DNA of 64,000 nucleotides from Sphingomonas alpina (GTDB lineage Bacteria; Pseudomonadota; Alphaproteobacteria; Sphingomonadales; Sphingomonadaceae): NCBI RefSeq assembly GCF_014490665.1, contig NZ_CP061038.1, positions 806,001 to 870,000 of the forward strand, read 5' to 3'. Shown piece by piece: positions 1 to 9,133 of this stretch (position 1 is its first letter; each line of letters starts with the position of its first letter). The notes under the pieces were generated by a model. It saw only the letters and a program-made list of their open reading frames with translations, ran no database searches and was not told where the DNA came from. The position numbers and the translations under genes were made by a program.

Positions 1-1401
1 CCGCAGCCTGAGCGCGACCAGCGACCAGCGTAGTGGACGGGCGATGGGAATGAACCCGCCATCGGCCGCCAGCGCGACGTCCGCCTCGGCCAGGCGGCGC
101 GCGCGCGATAGCGCATCGGGTGCCTCTCGCGCTGCTTCGATTGCGGTGCGAGCCTCGTCGCCACAGGGCGCGCAGGCCGTGGCCAGATACCATCGTGCGC
201 TGTCATAGGGGGCGACGGCATCGATCAGCCTGAGATCGGCATCGGCGTCCAGCGCGACTCGCGCGGTGTCGATGCCGACGCTGTGCAGATTGGTGGCGAT
301 CATCGCATAGAGTATGGCCGCACCGGGCCCGGCGGGGACGGCGACGCGCAGTCTGAGCGGCCCCGCATTGGCGGCGCGCCATTCCGCCACGCGCGCGCGC
401 GCGCTGCTGAACCGGTCCGCGGCTGCCATTGCGGCCCAATCGGCGATGGCAGGCGGCGCGGCCGAATCGAGTTGTTCGGGCAGGAGTTGGCTCGCCGGCG
501 CCCAGTCGGACGTGAAGGCCGCCAGCACCGCATTGCGATCGATCGCGCCGGCGATGGCGAGGCGATTGCGTGCCTCGCCGAGAAAGCCGCTGCGATCGGC
601 GACGACCAGCCCGAACAGGCCCGCCGCCGGGTCGAGCCGGCGGTTCGCCGGCGCGACATTGGCAAAGGAAAGCAGCGGCCAGTCGACAAAGGTGCCGCCG
701 CTGACCAGATCGGAGTCGCGCGCGGCGAAGCGCAGGATGGCGCGTGCGGCGCGCTCGCCAATCAGCTGGACGTTCGCCGCAGGCCCCGGCTCGGCGATAT
801 CGTCGTCGGGTGACCGCGACGGATCGAAGGCGGGGTGCAGCGTCACATCGCGCTTGCCCGTTGCGGTGACCCGGAACGGGCCGCTGCCGCCCGGCGGGCG
901 GGTGCGGAAGACTGCGAGCTCGGGCTGGGCAAACAGCTTGAGCAAGTCGGGGCGGGGGCGCTTCAGCCGGACCTCGATCACCTCGGGCGTCATCTCGACC
1001 ACTTCGTCGATCGCGCTGAGGAACGGCAGCAACGGGTTGCGCGAGCCGCGTGCGATCTGGCGGTTCAGCACCGCCACCACATCCTCGGCGGTGACCTGGC
1101 GTCCATCGCTCCATTCGGCGTCGCGCAGGCGGAAGATATAGCTCATGCCGTCGTCGATCACGATCCAGCGCTCGGCAATGCCGGGTTCGATCTGGCCCGC
1201 GGCATCGAAGCGGACCAGCCCCTGCGCCGCCGAATCGATCAGCAGACGGCTCGGGAGATCCTGTCCGCCGCGCGACGGATCGCCCAGCCGCGGCGGCGTG
1301 CCGATCGCGCTGACGATCACCGGGCCGGCGTCGCTGCGCCGGTTGCACCCGCCCAGCACGAGCACGGCGGCGATCAGCACCAGGAGGGTGCAGCGCATCA
1401 T
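1..1401 (-). CDS. Peptide/nickel-type ABC transporter substrate-binding lipoprotein (family 5), C-terminus outside window
   Basis: Reading from an ATG at 1401 (ATG ATG CGC TGC) the frame stays open to the window edge, giving about 467 residues. The N-terminus is a lipoprotein signal: a hydrophobic stretch ending in the lipobox LGGC at residues 16-19, so the mature protein should be tethered at residue Cys19. After it come features of the SBP_bac_5 family: a run like GLVRFDAAGQIEPGIAERW, then SYIFRLRDAEWSDG and VTAEDVVAVLNRQ, the usual N-terminal signature of peptide-binding proteins. Family knowledge says such proteins capture oligopeptides or similar solutes for an ABC importer. No permease or ATPase gene is visible in the window; it may lie further downstream. 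The substrate cannot be told. Confidence 0.85.
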   Translation of the reverse strand, partial: MMRCTLLVLIAAVLVLGGCNRRSDAGPVIVSAIGTPPRLGDPSRGGQDLPSRLLIDSAAQGLVRFDAAGQIEPGIAERWIVIDDGMSYIFRLRDAEWSDGRQVTAEDVVAVLNRQIARGSRNPLLPFLSAIDEVVEMTPEVIEVRLKRPRPDLLKLFAQPELAVFRTRPPGGSGPFRVTATGKRDVTLHPAFDPSRSPDDDIAEPGPAANVQLIGERAARAILRFAARDSDLVSGGTFVDWPLLSFANVAPANRRLDPAAGLFGLVVADRSGFLGEARNRLAIAGAIDRNAVLAAFTSDWAPASQLLPEQLDSAAPPAIADWAAMAAADRFSSARARVAEWRAANAGPLRLRVAVPAGPGAAILYAMIATNLHSVGIDTARVALDADADLRLIDAVAPYDSARWYLATACAPCGDEARTAIEAAREAPDALSRARRLAEADVALAADGGFIPIARPLRWSLVALRLR

Positions 1402-1567
1402 CGCCGGTGTATGGGCGGAAGGGGGTGGGTGGTCATCGCATCATCCTGCCATCCGCGCACGGCGCAGAGAAGGGGCGATCGGCAGGAATTGGCGAAGGGG
1501 CGTTACCGTCTGCAATCCCGCCCGCGAAGGGATTGCCTCGTTCCGCCGGTTTCGGCAGAGCGCGGCC

Positions 1568-2272
1568 ATGCCTATCGACCTGATCTGCCTCGATGCCGAC
1601 GACACGCTGTGGCACAATATGCGTCATTTCGAAGAAGCGGAGCATTTGCTGCTCGAGCTGCTTGCGCCCTTTGCCGAGGCCGGGATCGCCCGGTCGCGGC
1701 TCGAAGAAGTGGAGACACGCAATCTCCACGCCTATGGCTATGGTGCCAAGAGCTTCACTTTGTCGATGATCGAGGCCGCGATCGAGCTGGCCGGTGATCA
1801 GCTGCCGATCGATGCGATCTCCCGCATCCTTCAGGTGGGCCGCGCCTTGCTCGCACATCCGGTGGAATTGCTGCCCGGCATCGAGGAGACGCTCGATGCG
1901 CTGGTGGCGCGAGGCCGGCTGGTCCTCGTTACCAAGGGCGATTTGCTTCACCAGGAGGTAAAGCTCGCTGCCTCCGGGCTTGGCGACCGTTTCGCCGGAA
2001 TCGAGATCGTCAGCGACAAGACCCGCGATACGTTCGACCGTGTCTTTGCGCGCTACGGTGTTGCGCCGAACGAGGCCGTGATGGCCGGGGACTCGATGCG
2101 GTCGGACATCTTGCCGGCGCTGGATGCCGGCGCGCATGCCGCATTCGTGCCGCAGGCGCTGGCCTGGTCGCACGAGCGGGCCGAACCGCCGACGCTGGAT
2201 GCGCGGTACCGGCAGCTCGACAGCCTCGCGGCACTTCCCGCCTGGATCGATGAGCTCAATCGCGCCGGCTGA
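1568..2272 (+). CDS. HAD-superfamily hydrolase
   Basis: A 234-residue HAD phosphatase. The nucleophile motif DADDT is at residues 9-13, a threonine in the LVTKGD segment is motif II, and GDSMRSD near the C-terminus supplies the motif III/IV acidic residues. The cap is a helical C1 insertion between motifs I and II. The start chosen is the ATG just before PIDLICLDADDT; the frame is open further upstream, but the motif I strand normally sits within ten residues of the start. The last 17 bases overlap the end of phnX, which converges from the other strand. Substrate unknown; many relatives act on small phosphate monoesters. Confidence 0.8.
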   Translation: MPIDLICLDADDTLWHNMRHFEEAEHLLLELLAPFAEAGIARSRLEEVETRNLHAYGYGAKSFTLSMIEAAIELAGDQLPIDAISRILQVGRALLAHPVELLPGIEETLDALVARGRLVLVTKGDLLHQEVKLAASGLGDRFAGIEIVSDKTRDTFDRVFARYGVAPNEAVMAGDSMRSDILPALDAGAHAAFVPQALAWSHERAEPPTLDARYRQLDSLAALPAWIDELNRAG

Positions 2273-3086
2273 CCAGGCTCGTTGGATCGCCCCCGGCCTG
2301 ACGGAGCGCCTCGATCTCATCCAGAACCGGTAGAAGATCTGCCACGCTGTCGATCACGACATGCGCGCCGGCTTCCCGGAGCAGCGCGGCCGATGCGGCA
2401 ATCCGGCTGCTGCGCTCGGCCGGTAGGAGCGCGGCAAGCTGATTGGCGGTCAGGCCGACGCCATTGCCAGACGCGGCGACGCCCACCGTCCAGACGCCGG
2501 CGTTGCGGCCTTCGGCGATCCCGACCGGCGCGTCGTCGACCTTGACGCAGGCTGCCGCCGGCCAGATTCCGAGCTCGACCAGCACGCGCCACAGCATCAG
2601 CGGCGAGGGGCGTCCTTCGGCAGTCTCTCCCGCGCAGACCAGCGCGTCGGGCGCATAGCCCTGGGCAGCGGCTTGCGGCAGGATCGCTGCCATCATCGCG
2701 CGGGTATAGCCGGTGTTGGACCCGATCCGGATGTCGCGCGCGCGCAGCGTCGCGACGGTCGCGGCGGCACCCGGAATGAGCTCGGCACAGTCCGCGGCGG
2801 CGGCGATCATCAGCGGTTCGACCGCGTCATGAAGCGCATCGATATCGGTCTGGCCGGGTGCCCGGCCATGGATCGCCTGCCATTGTGTCGCCAGGTCGGG
2901 CATGGCGAGCAAGCGGGCGATATGCGCGCGCTTGGCCATGCCCATGTCGCGGCGGATATCGGCCTCGCTTGCCTGGATGCCGGCCTCGGCAAGCACTGAC
3001 TGGAGCGCCCGGACTGGTGCGCAACAGCCGAAATCGACCATTGTCCCGGCCCAGTCGAACACCACCGCCCTGATCGTATCGCTCAT
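2256..3086 (-). CDS. phnX: Phosphonoacetaldehyde hydrolase (phosphonatase)
   Basis: 276 residues, the usual length for PhnX. It should cleave phosphonoacetaldehyde to acetaldehyde and phosphate in the cytoplasm, the last step of 2-aminoethylphosphonate breakdown. The HAD nucleophile motif FDWAGT is at residues 10-15 with Asp11 as nucleophile. The segment DMGMAKRAHI contains Lys52, the Schiff-base lysine that separates true phosphonatases from other HAD enzymes and from the PhnX-like TIGR03351 group. GSNTGYTR and the KVDDAP acidic motif are also present. Its ATG overlaps the stop of the upstream FAD oxidase (ATGA), so the two are translationally coupled. No PhnW transaminase lies nearby; the upstream oxidase is the likely source of the aldehyde. 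Confidence 0.93.
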   Translation of the reverse strand: MSDTIRAVVFDWAGTMVDFGCCAPVRALQSVLAEAGIQASEADIRRDMGMAKRAHIARLLAMPDLATQWQAIHGRAPGQTDIDALHDAVEPLMIAAAADCAELIPGAAATVATLRARDIRIGSNTGYTRAMMAAILPQAAAQGYAPDALVCAGETAEGRPSPLMLWRVLVELGIWPAAACVKVDDAPVGIAEGRNAGVWTVGVAASGNGVGLTANQLAALLPAERSSRIAASAALLREAGAHVVIDSVADLLPVLDEIEALRQAGGDPTSLVSRRD

Positions 3087-4222
3087 GCCGCCACCTCCTG
3101 ATCGACGTCGTAAAATTTGCCGATGACATCTTCGGCGATTGCGAAGCCGGTCGAGGCGCCCGATCCGCTGGTGACCATCACCAGCCGAACGGCAGGGTCC
3201 GGGGCATCGACGAAGCTCTGATCGGGGCCCGAGGCGTAGGTGCCGGTCCAGCGTTCCAGGACCGGGGGCGCCTGGCCGAGCAGGGCGGCATATTCTTGGA
3301 GGATCAGCCGGTCGACTTCCTCGGACGCGAACGGGCCGGGCGTCTCGGCATAATGATGGCTGTCGCCAACCACCAGCGAGCCGTCGGCGCTCTGCACGAC
3401 GATCAGATGGATGCCATTGGCAAGATGATCGGGCTGTTCGGCCTCGATCAGCGCCCGCAGCGATGCCGCCTCGGGGAGTGCTGCATAGCCAAGATAACGG
3501 ACCAAGCTGAGGTCCGACATCAGCGCGCCTGGCAGCCTCATGCCCGGATCGGCCAGGCGCAGCATCTGCAACCGGCAGCGCGTCAGGCCGCGCGCGGCGA
3601 TGCGATCGGCATACAAGCCCGTGAAATCGTCGCCGGGGCACACCACGATGAAGTCGGCGCGAAGCGTGCCGTTGCTGGTGACGATCGCCGGCGCGGCGAT
3701 GTCGCGCACCATCGTCTGACGCCGGAAGGTCACGCCCCAGCGCTCCTCCAGCCATTTGGCCAGGCGCGGGATCGCGGTGCGCGATTCGACGCGCAGGTCG
3801 TGCGGGCTCCACAGCGCACCCGCGACAGTACCGGCGCCGTGCAGCGGAAAGCGCGCCCGCATGTCGGCAGCCGACAGGATCATGCAGCCCTCGGCCATCT
3901 CGGTTTCGGCAAAGGCGTGGATCACGTTCAGTGCTTCGGGCCGCTGAGCGACCAGCATCAGCCCGCGTTGCTCGATCGCGATCCCAGCCTGAGCCGCGAC
4001 CTCGGCCCAGATATCGCGGGTGCGCCGTGCGCGGCGCCAGGTGAGGCCGCGCTCCTGCCCGGTCACCGTCACGAAACCGAAATTGCGGATCGATGCGCCA
4101 TTGGCCTGCGCGTCGCGGTCGATCACCACCACGCGCTTGCCCAGCCGGGCGGCCGCCAGCGCGTGCGCCAGGCCGATGATCCCGGCGCCCACGATCGCCA
4201 CGTCGAATGAAGTTTCTGGCAC
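3083..4222 (-). CDS. FAD-dependent amine oxidoreductase, TIGR03364/PbfD-like, phosphonate-linked
   Basis: A 379-residue DAO-type flavoprotein. The Rossmann motif GAGIIG is at residues 12-17 with an acidic VVVID strand end shortly after; near the C-terminus TSGSGASTGFAIAED is the usual second FAD-contacting loop. The family (TIGR03364) is known for sitting beside phosphonatase genes, and members (PbfD) have been reported to oxidise N-methylated 2-aminoethylphosphonate to phosphonoacetaldehyde. Here it is directly coupled to phnX through an ATGA overlap, matching that role. The start is a GTG preceded by GAGGA seven bases upstream. It lies 35 bases downstream of the TonB-dependent receptor and is probably co-transcribed with it. 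The substrate, free or N-methylated aminoethylphosphonate, is inferred. Confidence 0.82.
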   Translation of the reverse strand: MPETSFDVAIVGAGIIGLAHALAAARLGKRVVVIDRDAQANGASIRNFGFVTVTGQERGLTWRRARRTRDIWAEVAAQAGIAIEQRGLMLVAQRPEALNVIHAFAETEMAEGCMILSAADMRARFPLHGAGTVAGALWSPHDLRVESRTAIPRLAKWLEERWGVTFRRQTMVRDIAAPAIVTSNGTLRADFIVVCPGDDFTGLYADRIAARGLTRCRLQMLRLADPGMRLPGALMSDLSLVRYLGYAALPEAASLRALIEAEQPDHLANGIHLIVVQSADGSLVVGDSHHYAETPGPFASEEVDRLILQEYAALLGQAPPVLERWTGTYASGPDQSFVDAPDPAVRLVMVTSGSGASTGFAIAEDVIGKFYDVDQEVAA

Positions 4223-4257
4223 GATATCGTCCTCGAATGAATGTCCGTGCGACGCCG

Positions 4258-6723
4258 TCAGAAGCCGACGCTCAAAGTAGCGGAAACGGTGCGTGGTGCG
4301 CCGCGGGTGTAGAGCCTGGTAAATTCATCGAGCATGCCGCCGATATATTTCTCTTCGAACAGATTGGTGACGTTGAGCTGCGCATCGAGATAGCGCTTGT
4401 CGTCAAGCTTGAAGCGGTAACCCGCCGAGACATCGACCAGCGTATAGGCCGGCAGGTAGAGCGCTCGCGTGTTGACCGCGTCGCCGGGCGTCTTGCCGGT
4501 ATATTTGGCGCGGATGCCGGCGCGGAAGTCGCTGGTATGATAATTGGCGCCAAGCGACACCAGAGTGGTCGGCGCGCCGGGCACCTTATTGTCCTTGGCC
4601 ACCATCACATCGGTGCCGGCATTGGCGGTGCCGCCGAGGAACGCCTGCTGATAGGTCGAGCGGTTCCAGGTAAAGGCTGCATTGACGTCGAATGCGGGCG
4701 TCAGCCGATAGGCAAGGCTGGCCTCGACGCCGCGCGACGCGATGCCCTTGCCGGTATTGGCATAGGCGCCCGAGGTGCCGGCGGTATAGTTGATCCCGCC
4801 GCTCGATCCCGATGGCCCGCCCGCGATGAAGTCCGCGGAGTAGAAGGTGATCGCGTGGCGATAATCGATGTAGTAGCCGGTGATCTGGGCGGTGATCCGG
4901 CGGTTGCTGTAGCGCAAGCCGGCCTCATAATCATTGGCGACCGATGACTTGAGTTTCGAGGTGTCGGTCTGGGTCTTTTCGAGCGCCCAGTCGCCCACCG
5001 CGCCATAATTTTGCGAGAAGCCGGCGAATGCCTGTAGCGCATCGTCGACATGATACACCGCACCAAGGCTGAACAGCAGGTTGGAGTCGGCGTTGAGCTT
5101 GGTTTTAAGCGGAGCCACTGGCTTGCCGAACGCGTCCCAGCCCTCGGTCTGGCCGCGAATGTCGATGAGGTATTTCTGCACGCCCCCGGTCAGCGTCAGC
5201 TTGCCGAGCGTCAGCGTGTCCTCGAGATAGAGTTTCCACTGGTTGGTCTGGAAATGCTGCTGGAAGTCGATCAACTGCGGATCGTTATAATAGGCCGCAC
5301 CGCGCCGGGCATCGATCACCTGATGCCATTGCCGACCGAAGTCGCGGTTGAGTCGTTCGTACCACACGCCGCCCTCGATGCGGTTGCCGCCGAATTCCGC
5401 CGACACTTTCGATGTGAAGCCGAACCGGTCATGACCATAAAGGCTGGTGCGATAGGTCTGCGCCGGGGCGCATGAGGCCTTCACCGCGCCGCCCGCATCG
5501 TAACAATAGGACGACAACACCCTGGTGCCGTCGATATCGGTATAATCCAAGCCCTTGATGACCGGGCGCTGGCGCCCCGAGGCATCGATATAGTCGAAAT
5601 AGGATTTCTTGCGCGACGCACCCGGTGCGGTCCCGCCGGCAATGGTGCGGACGCCATTGGGGTCGAGGGCGATCTGCTGATATGGCGGAACCCAGTCGCC
5701 CTGGCCCTTTTGCCAATGATAATAAGGCGAGACCTCGATGCTGATGCTGTCGCTCGCCTGGTATTTCAGTTTCAGATAGCCGAACACATTCTCACGGTGC
5801 GCCGACCAAGCATGCGCCCAATTCTCGTTGACGCCTGCGGGAATCCCCAGCCAAACCGGCGATGAGCCATCGGGCGCGTTGGTCGAGTCGAGAAAGCCGC
5901 GCGATGCCTCAATCAAAGGGTCGTTGACCGCCTTGTCATAGGAGACGCGGCCGGTGAGCGTGAGCTTGCCGAGTTCGCTGACGAATTTGGCCTCGCCATG
6001 CCATTCGTCGGCGCCGCTCTGGTCGGCGCAACCATAGGCCCAGCGGCACGAGGTCAGGCGCGAACCGCCGATATAGGCGCGGGTGGTGCCGTCGAGGATC
6101 CGCCCGGTCTCGACATAACCGGCATAGCGGCGGAGGTTATAGTCGCCGATCCCGACCGAGATCAGTCCGCCCATCTCCTCCGACGGGTCGCGGGTATAAT
6201 AAGCGGTCGTGCCGCCCAGCGCCGACGCCGACGCCGAGCCGACACCCGCTGTCCCCTGATCGACGCGGATTTCGCTGACCAGTTCGTTGAGCAGATATTT
6301 CTGCGCCGGTGCGCCGCCGAGATAATAGGAGGCGTTGTAGGCGGGCATGTCATCGATCGTCTGGCCGATCTTCGACGAGCGCAGGTTCACGTCGAAGCCG
6401 CGGATGTTGATGCCATAGCTCCAGGGATCGGAATTATAGGCGTCCGACCCGCGGATCGATACGCCCGGCACATCGGCGATGGCGTTGACCACATTGAGGG
6501 TCGAACCCTGCGCGCGCAGCCGCTCGGAACCGATAATGCTGTTGCCGCGCGCGACCGATGCCGCGGTCACGACGATATCGTCGGCCGGTGCTTCTGCCGT
6601 CGGCTCCGTCGCCGTATCGGCAGGCTTATCCTCCGCGTGCGCGGCGCCTGACAGCGTCCCCGCCAGCGTCAATGCGATCAGCGCCGCGCCGGTGGCGAGG
6701 CTCTGTCTGGTGGTCCGATGCAT
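4258..6723 (-). CDS. TonB-dependent outer-membrane receptor
   Basis: 821 residues. A signal peptide (MHRTTRQSLATG... ending near AHAED) is followed by a TonB-box-like segment DDIVVTA, a plug domain (LNVVNAIADVPGVSIRG, NIRGFDVN, VDQGTAGVGSASASALGG) and a long 22-strand barrel ending in the terminal aromatic motif TLSVGF. The ATG at 6723 was preferred to an earlier in-frame start because GGGGAG lies eight bases before it and the signal peptide then starts correctly. Such receptors import scarce solutes with energy from TonB. Position ahead of the FAD oxidase and phnX, on the same strand, suggests that it brings in the phosphonate degraded here; this is context only. Confidence 0.9.
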   Translation of the reverse strand: MHRTTRQSLATGAALIALTLAGTLSGAAHAEDKPADTATEPTAEAPADDIVVTAASVARGNSIIGSERLRAQGSTLNVVNAIADVPGVSIRGSDAYNSDPWSYGINIRGFDVNLRSSKIGQTIDDMPAYNASYYLGGAPAQKYLLNELVSEIRVDQGTAGVGSASASALGGTTAYYTRDPSEEMGGLISVGIGDYNLRRYAGYVETGRILDGTTRAYIGGSRLTSCRWAYGCADQSGADEWHGEAKFVSELGKLTLTGRVSYDKAVNDPLIEASRGFLDSTNAPDGSSPVWLGIPAGVNENWAHAWSAHRENVFGYLKLKYQASDSISIEVSPYYHWQKGQGDWVPPYQQIALDPNGVRTIAGGTAPGASRKKSYFDYIDASGRQRPVIKGLDYTDIDGTRVLSSYCYDAGGAVKASCAPAQTYRTSLYGHDRFGFTSKVSAEFGGNRIEGGVWYERLNRDFGRQWHQVIDARRGAAYYNDPQLIDFQQHFQTNQWKLYLEDTLTLGKLTLTGGVQKYLIDIRGQTEGWDAFGKPVAPLKTKLNADSNLLFSLGAVYHVDDALQAFAGFSQNYGAVGDWALEKTQTDTSKLKSSVANDYEAGLRYSNRRITAQITGYYIDYRHAITFYSADFIAGGPSGSSGGINYTAGTSGAYANTGKGIASRGVEASLAYRLTPAFDVNAAFTWNRSTYQQAFLGGTANAGTDVMVAKDNKVPGAPTTLVSLGANYHTSDFRAGIRAKYTGKTPGDAVNTRALYLPAYTLVDVSAGYRFKLDDKRYLDAQLNVTNLFEEKYIGGMLDEFTRLYTRGAPRTVSATLSVGF

Positions 6724-6821
6724 GTGTCTGCTCCCCAGGAAAATCGGGGACGGGAGCGTCGTGCCGCCGTCCTGCGGCAGCCCCAATGGTCGGGTGTCGC
6801 GGCGGCTTCAAAGTCATTGCG

Positions 6822-6838
6822 TCTATGCCCCCCATAGA
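6822..6838. promoter_or_regulatory. Dyad resembling a LysR-type operator
   Basis: A perfect inverted repeat, TCTATG-N5-CATAGA, lies in the 200-base region between the divergent receptor and lysR genes. Its centre fits the T-N11-A rule of LysR-type boxes (T at 6824, A at 6836). It is well placed to control both transcription directions. Function is inferred from symmetry and position. Confidence 0.5.
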
Positions 6839-6923
6839 AAGCTCCAATTGGCGCCGCGTCGCAAACGTCATCAAACGGACATCCATGGCGACTAAAGCGA
6901 TCTCGTTCGGAACCGGGGTGTCG

Positions 6924-7841
6924 GTGAATTTCCAGCATCTGAGAGCATTTCACGCGATCGCGGTCGAGGCGAGCGTCAGCCGCGCCGCACGCCGGCTCAA
7001 CGTGTCACAGCCGACTCTTTCGCAGCAGCTGAAAGCGCTTGAAGAGCGTCACGGCGTTAGCCTGTTCGAAAGCCGCAAATCGCCGCTCAAGCTGTCGGAG
7101 ACCGGCAAGCAATTATTCCGGCTCAGCCAGAAGCTCTTCTCGGCCAGCGACGATATCAGCGAAATGCTGGGCGGTGCGGTCGGGCTCGACGGTACGACCT
7201 TGCGGATCGCGTCCGACTCACCACCCTATGCCGCGCAGCTGGTCGCGGCATTTCATCGGCTGCACCCGACGGTCCAGCTGCGCGTCCGCATCGGCAATGC
7301 GCGCGAAGTGATCGAGCAGTTGCGGCAGGCCGAAGCCGATGTCGCCATCGCCTCCGATCCGCCGGGCGACACGCTGTTCGCCTATGAGCCGCTCTATGCC
7401 GACCGCATCGTGATCGCGATTCCCGCCGGCCATGAATTTGCGGGAGCAACCTGTTTCCCGCTGGCGGCGCTGCAGAGCGAGACATTGCTGATCCGTGAGG
7501 AAACCTCGCGAACCCGGGCGATTTCCCAGTCGCTGATTGCGGCGGCGGAAATCGAGCCGGTCGCCACGATCGAAATGCATACTCGCGAGGTGATCCGTGA
7601 AGCGGTGGCGCTGGGTGTGGGAGTCGGCTTCTTCTTCTCGTGCGAAGCGCCGCCCGATCCGCGCATCGTCTATCTTCCGGTGGAGGGGGCAGAGGTCGGT
7701 TTCAGACTCTCGGGCTATGTCGTCTGCCTCACCGACCGACGCCGCAGCGCGCTGGTCCGTGAGGTCATGGCGATCGTCGAAACGCTGCGTCCGTTGAGTC
7801 CGGTTGCCTTGCCCGGTGTCGAGAAAAGAAGCGGCCGATGA
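6924..7841 (+). CDS. LysR-family transcriptional regulator of the phosphonate cluster
   Basis: About 305 residues from the GTG giving MNFQHLRAFHAIA, the standard LysR N-terminus. An in-frame ATG at 6885 would add 13 residues. The winged helix-turn-helix covers residues 1-60 (VSRAARRLNVSQPTLSQQLKALE), followed by a two-lobed effector domain (LRIASDSPPYAAQLVAAFH, VAIASDPPG, EPVATIEMHTREVIREAVALG). It is transcribed away from the receptor-oxidase-phnX operon and its stop overlaps the start of the MFS gene (ATGA), so it probably controls both arms through the dyad at 6822-6838. The effector may be the phosphonate substrate; that is a guess from position. Confidence 0.88.
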   Translation: MNFQHLRAFHAIAVEASVSRAARRLNVSQPTLSQQLKALEERHGVSLFESRKSPLKLSETGKQLFRLSQKLFSASDDISEMLGGAVGLDGTTLRIASDSPPYAAQLVAAFHRLHPTVQLRVRIGNAREVIEQLRQAEADVAIASDPPGDTLFAYEPLYADRIVIAIPAGHEFAGATCFPLAALQSETLLIREETSRTRAISQSLIAAAEIEPVATIEMHTREVIREAVALGVGVGFFFSCEAPPDPRIVYLPVEGAEVGFRLSGYVVCLTDRRRSALVREVMAIVETLRPLSPVALPGVEKRSGR

Positions 7842-9124
7842 GAGTCGCCGATCGTCTCCAGCGCGCGCACTCAGTGTTCTTCTGCCTGTTTGCCGGCGCG
7901 GCGTCTTTTTCCGCCTATTTCGCGATGTACGCGTATCGCAAGCCCTTCGCCGCGGCGACGTTCGAGCATGTCGCGGGCTGGCATTTCATCCTCGATTACA
8001 AGATCGCGCTGATCATTGCCCAGGTGGTCGGCTATGCCCTGTCGAAGATCATCGGCGTCAAGCTGATCTCCGAAATGGGGCAGGCGCACCGCGGTGCGGC
8101 GATCATCGGCCTGATCGCGCTGTCCTGGTTCGCACTGGTGCTGTTCGCAATCCTGCCTGCGCCGTGGAATGTCGCGGCGATGTTCCTCAACGGACTGCCG
8201 CTCGGGCTGATCTGGGGGCTGGTCTATAGCTATGTCGAGGGTCGGCGGACCTCCGAAATGCTCGGCGCGATCCTCTGCTCCAGCTTCATCCTCTCCTCCG
8301 GCGTGGTCAAGTCGGTCGGCAGCTGGCTGCTCGGCCTGGGCGTCACTGACTATTGGATGCCCGCGGCGGCCGGTGCGTTGTTCTTCCCGTTGTTGCTGAT
8401 CGCAGTGGTCGGCCTGTCGATGCTGCCGCCGCCCGACGACACCGACCGTGCCGAGCGCACGCCACGCGCGCCGATGAACCGTATTCAGCGCGCCGCCTTT
8501 CTGCGCAACCATGCCCCGGCGATCGTACCGCTGGTCATCGCCTATGTCCTGCTCACTGCGTTTCGCGATTTCCGCGACAATTTCGCAGCCGAGATCTGGC
8601 AGGCGCTCGGTTACCACAACATCGCGACGATGTTCACCGCAAGCGAAGTGCCGGTCGCCCTGTTCTCGCTCGTCACGCTCGGGGCGTTGATGGGCGTGCG
8701 CGACAATCGCCGTGCACTGCTTTTCGTGCATGGGGTGATCATCGTCGGTGCACTGCTGATCGGCGGCTCGACCCTGGCCTATCAATGCGGCTGGCTTGGC
8801 CCGGCGGGCTGGATGGTCCTGGCCGGTGCCGGTCTCTACATGGCCTATACGCCGTTCAACGCAATGCTGTTCGACCGGATCATCGCCGTGACCCGCGAGG
8901 TCGGCACCGCCGGCTTCCTGATCTATCTGGCCGATTCATGCGGTTATGCCGGAACGGTCGGCCTGTTGCTGATCAAGAATTTCTCGGCGATCCAGTTCGA
9001 CTGGCTGCGCTTCTTCGAGGCGACGGCCTATTGCACCGCGCTTTTCTCCACCATCGGCGTGGCGCTGTCGGCGCTGCATTTCACCCGACCGCGACGCGTG
9101 ATCCGCGCGGTCGCTCTGGCCTGA
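7838..9124 (+). CDS. MFS-type transporter (DUF5690-like)
   Basis: 428 residues with about twelve hydrophobic segments split by a charged central loop (PPPDDTDRAERTPRAP). The N-terminal signature FSAYFAMYAYRKPFAAA resembles the DUF5690 branch of the major facilitator superfamily, distantly related to organophosphate antiporters. Its ATG overlaps the lysR stop and the Rieske gene follows ten bases later, so the three form one operon. In this setting it is a reasonable inner-membrane carrier for the compound brought in by the TonB-dependent receptor, since no ABC phosphonate importer (PhnCDE type) is present. Substrate not shown by sequence. Confidence 0.8.
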   Translation: MRVADRLQRAHSVFFCLFAGAASFSAYFAMYAYRKPFAAATFEHVAGWHFILDYKIALIIAQVVGYALSKIIGVKLISEMGQAHRGAAIIGLIALSWFALVLFAILPAPWNVAAMFLNGLPLGLIWGLVYSYVEGRRTSEMLGAILCSSFILSSGVVKSVGSWLLGLGVTDYWMPAAAGALFFPLLLIAVVGLSMLPPPDDTDRAERTPRAPMNRIQRAAFLRNHAPAIVPLVIAYVLLTAFRDFRDNFAAEIWQALGYHNIATMFTASEVPVALFSLVTLGALMGVRDNRRALLFVHGVIIVGALLIGGSTLAYQCGWLGPAGWMVLAGAGLYMAYTPFNAMLFDRIIAVTREVGTAGFLIYLADSCGYAGTVGLLLIKNFSAIQFDWLRFFEATAYCTALFSTIGVALSALHFTRPRRVIRAVALA

Positions 9125-9133
9125 TCCGGAGCC

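Noticed and set aside
203-1348. Long overlapping frames on both strands at the window start
   Set aside because: They are Arg/Ala-rich shadows of the solute-binding protein gene, typical of high-GC DNA.
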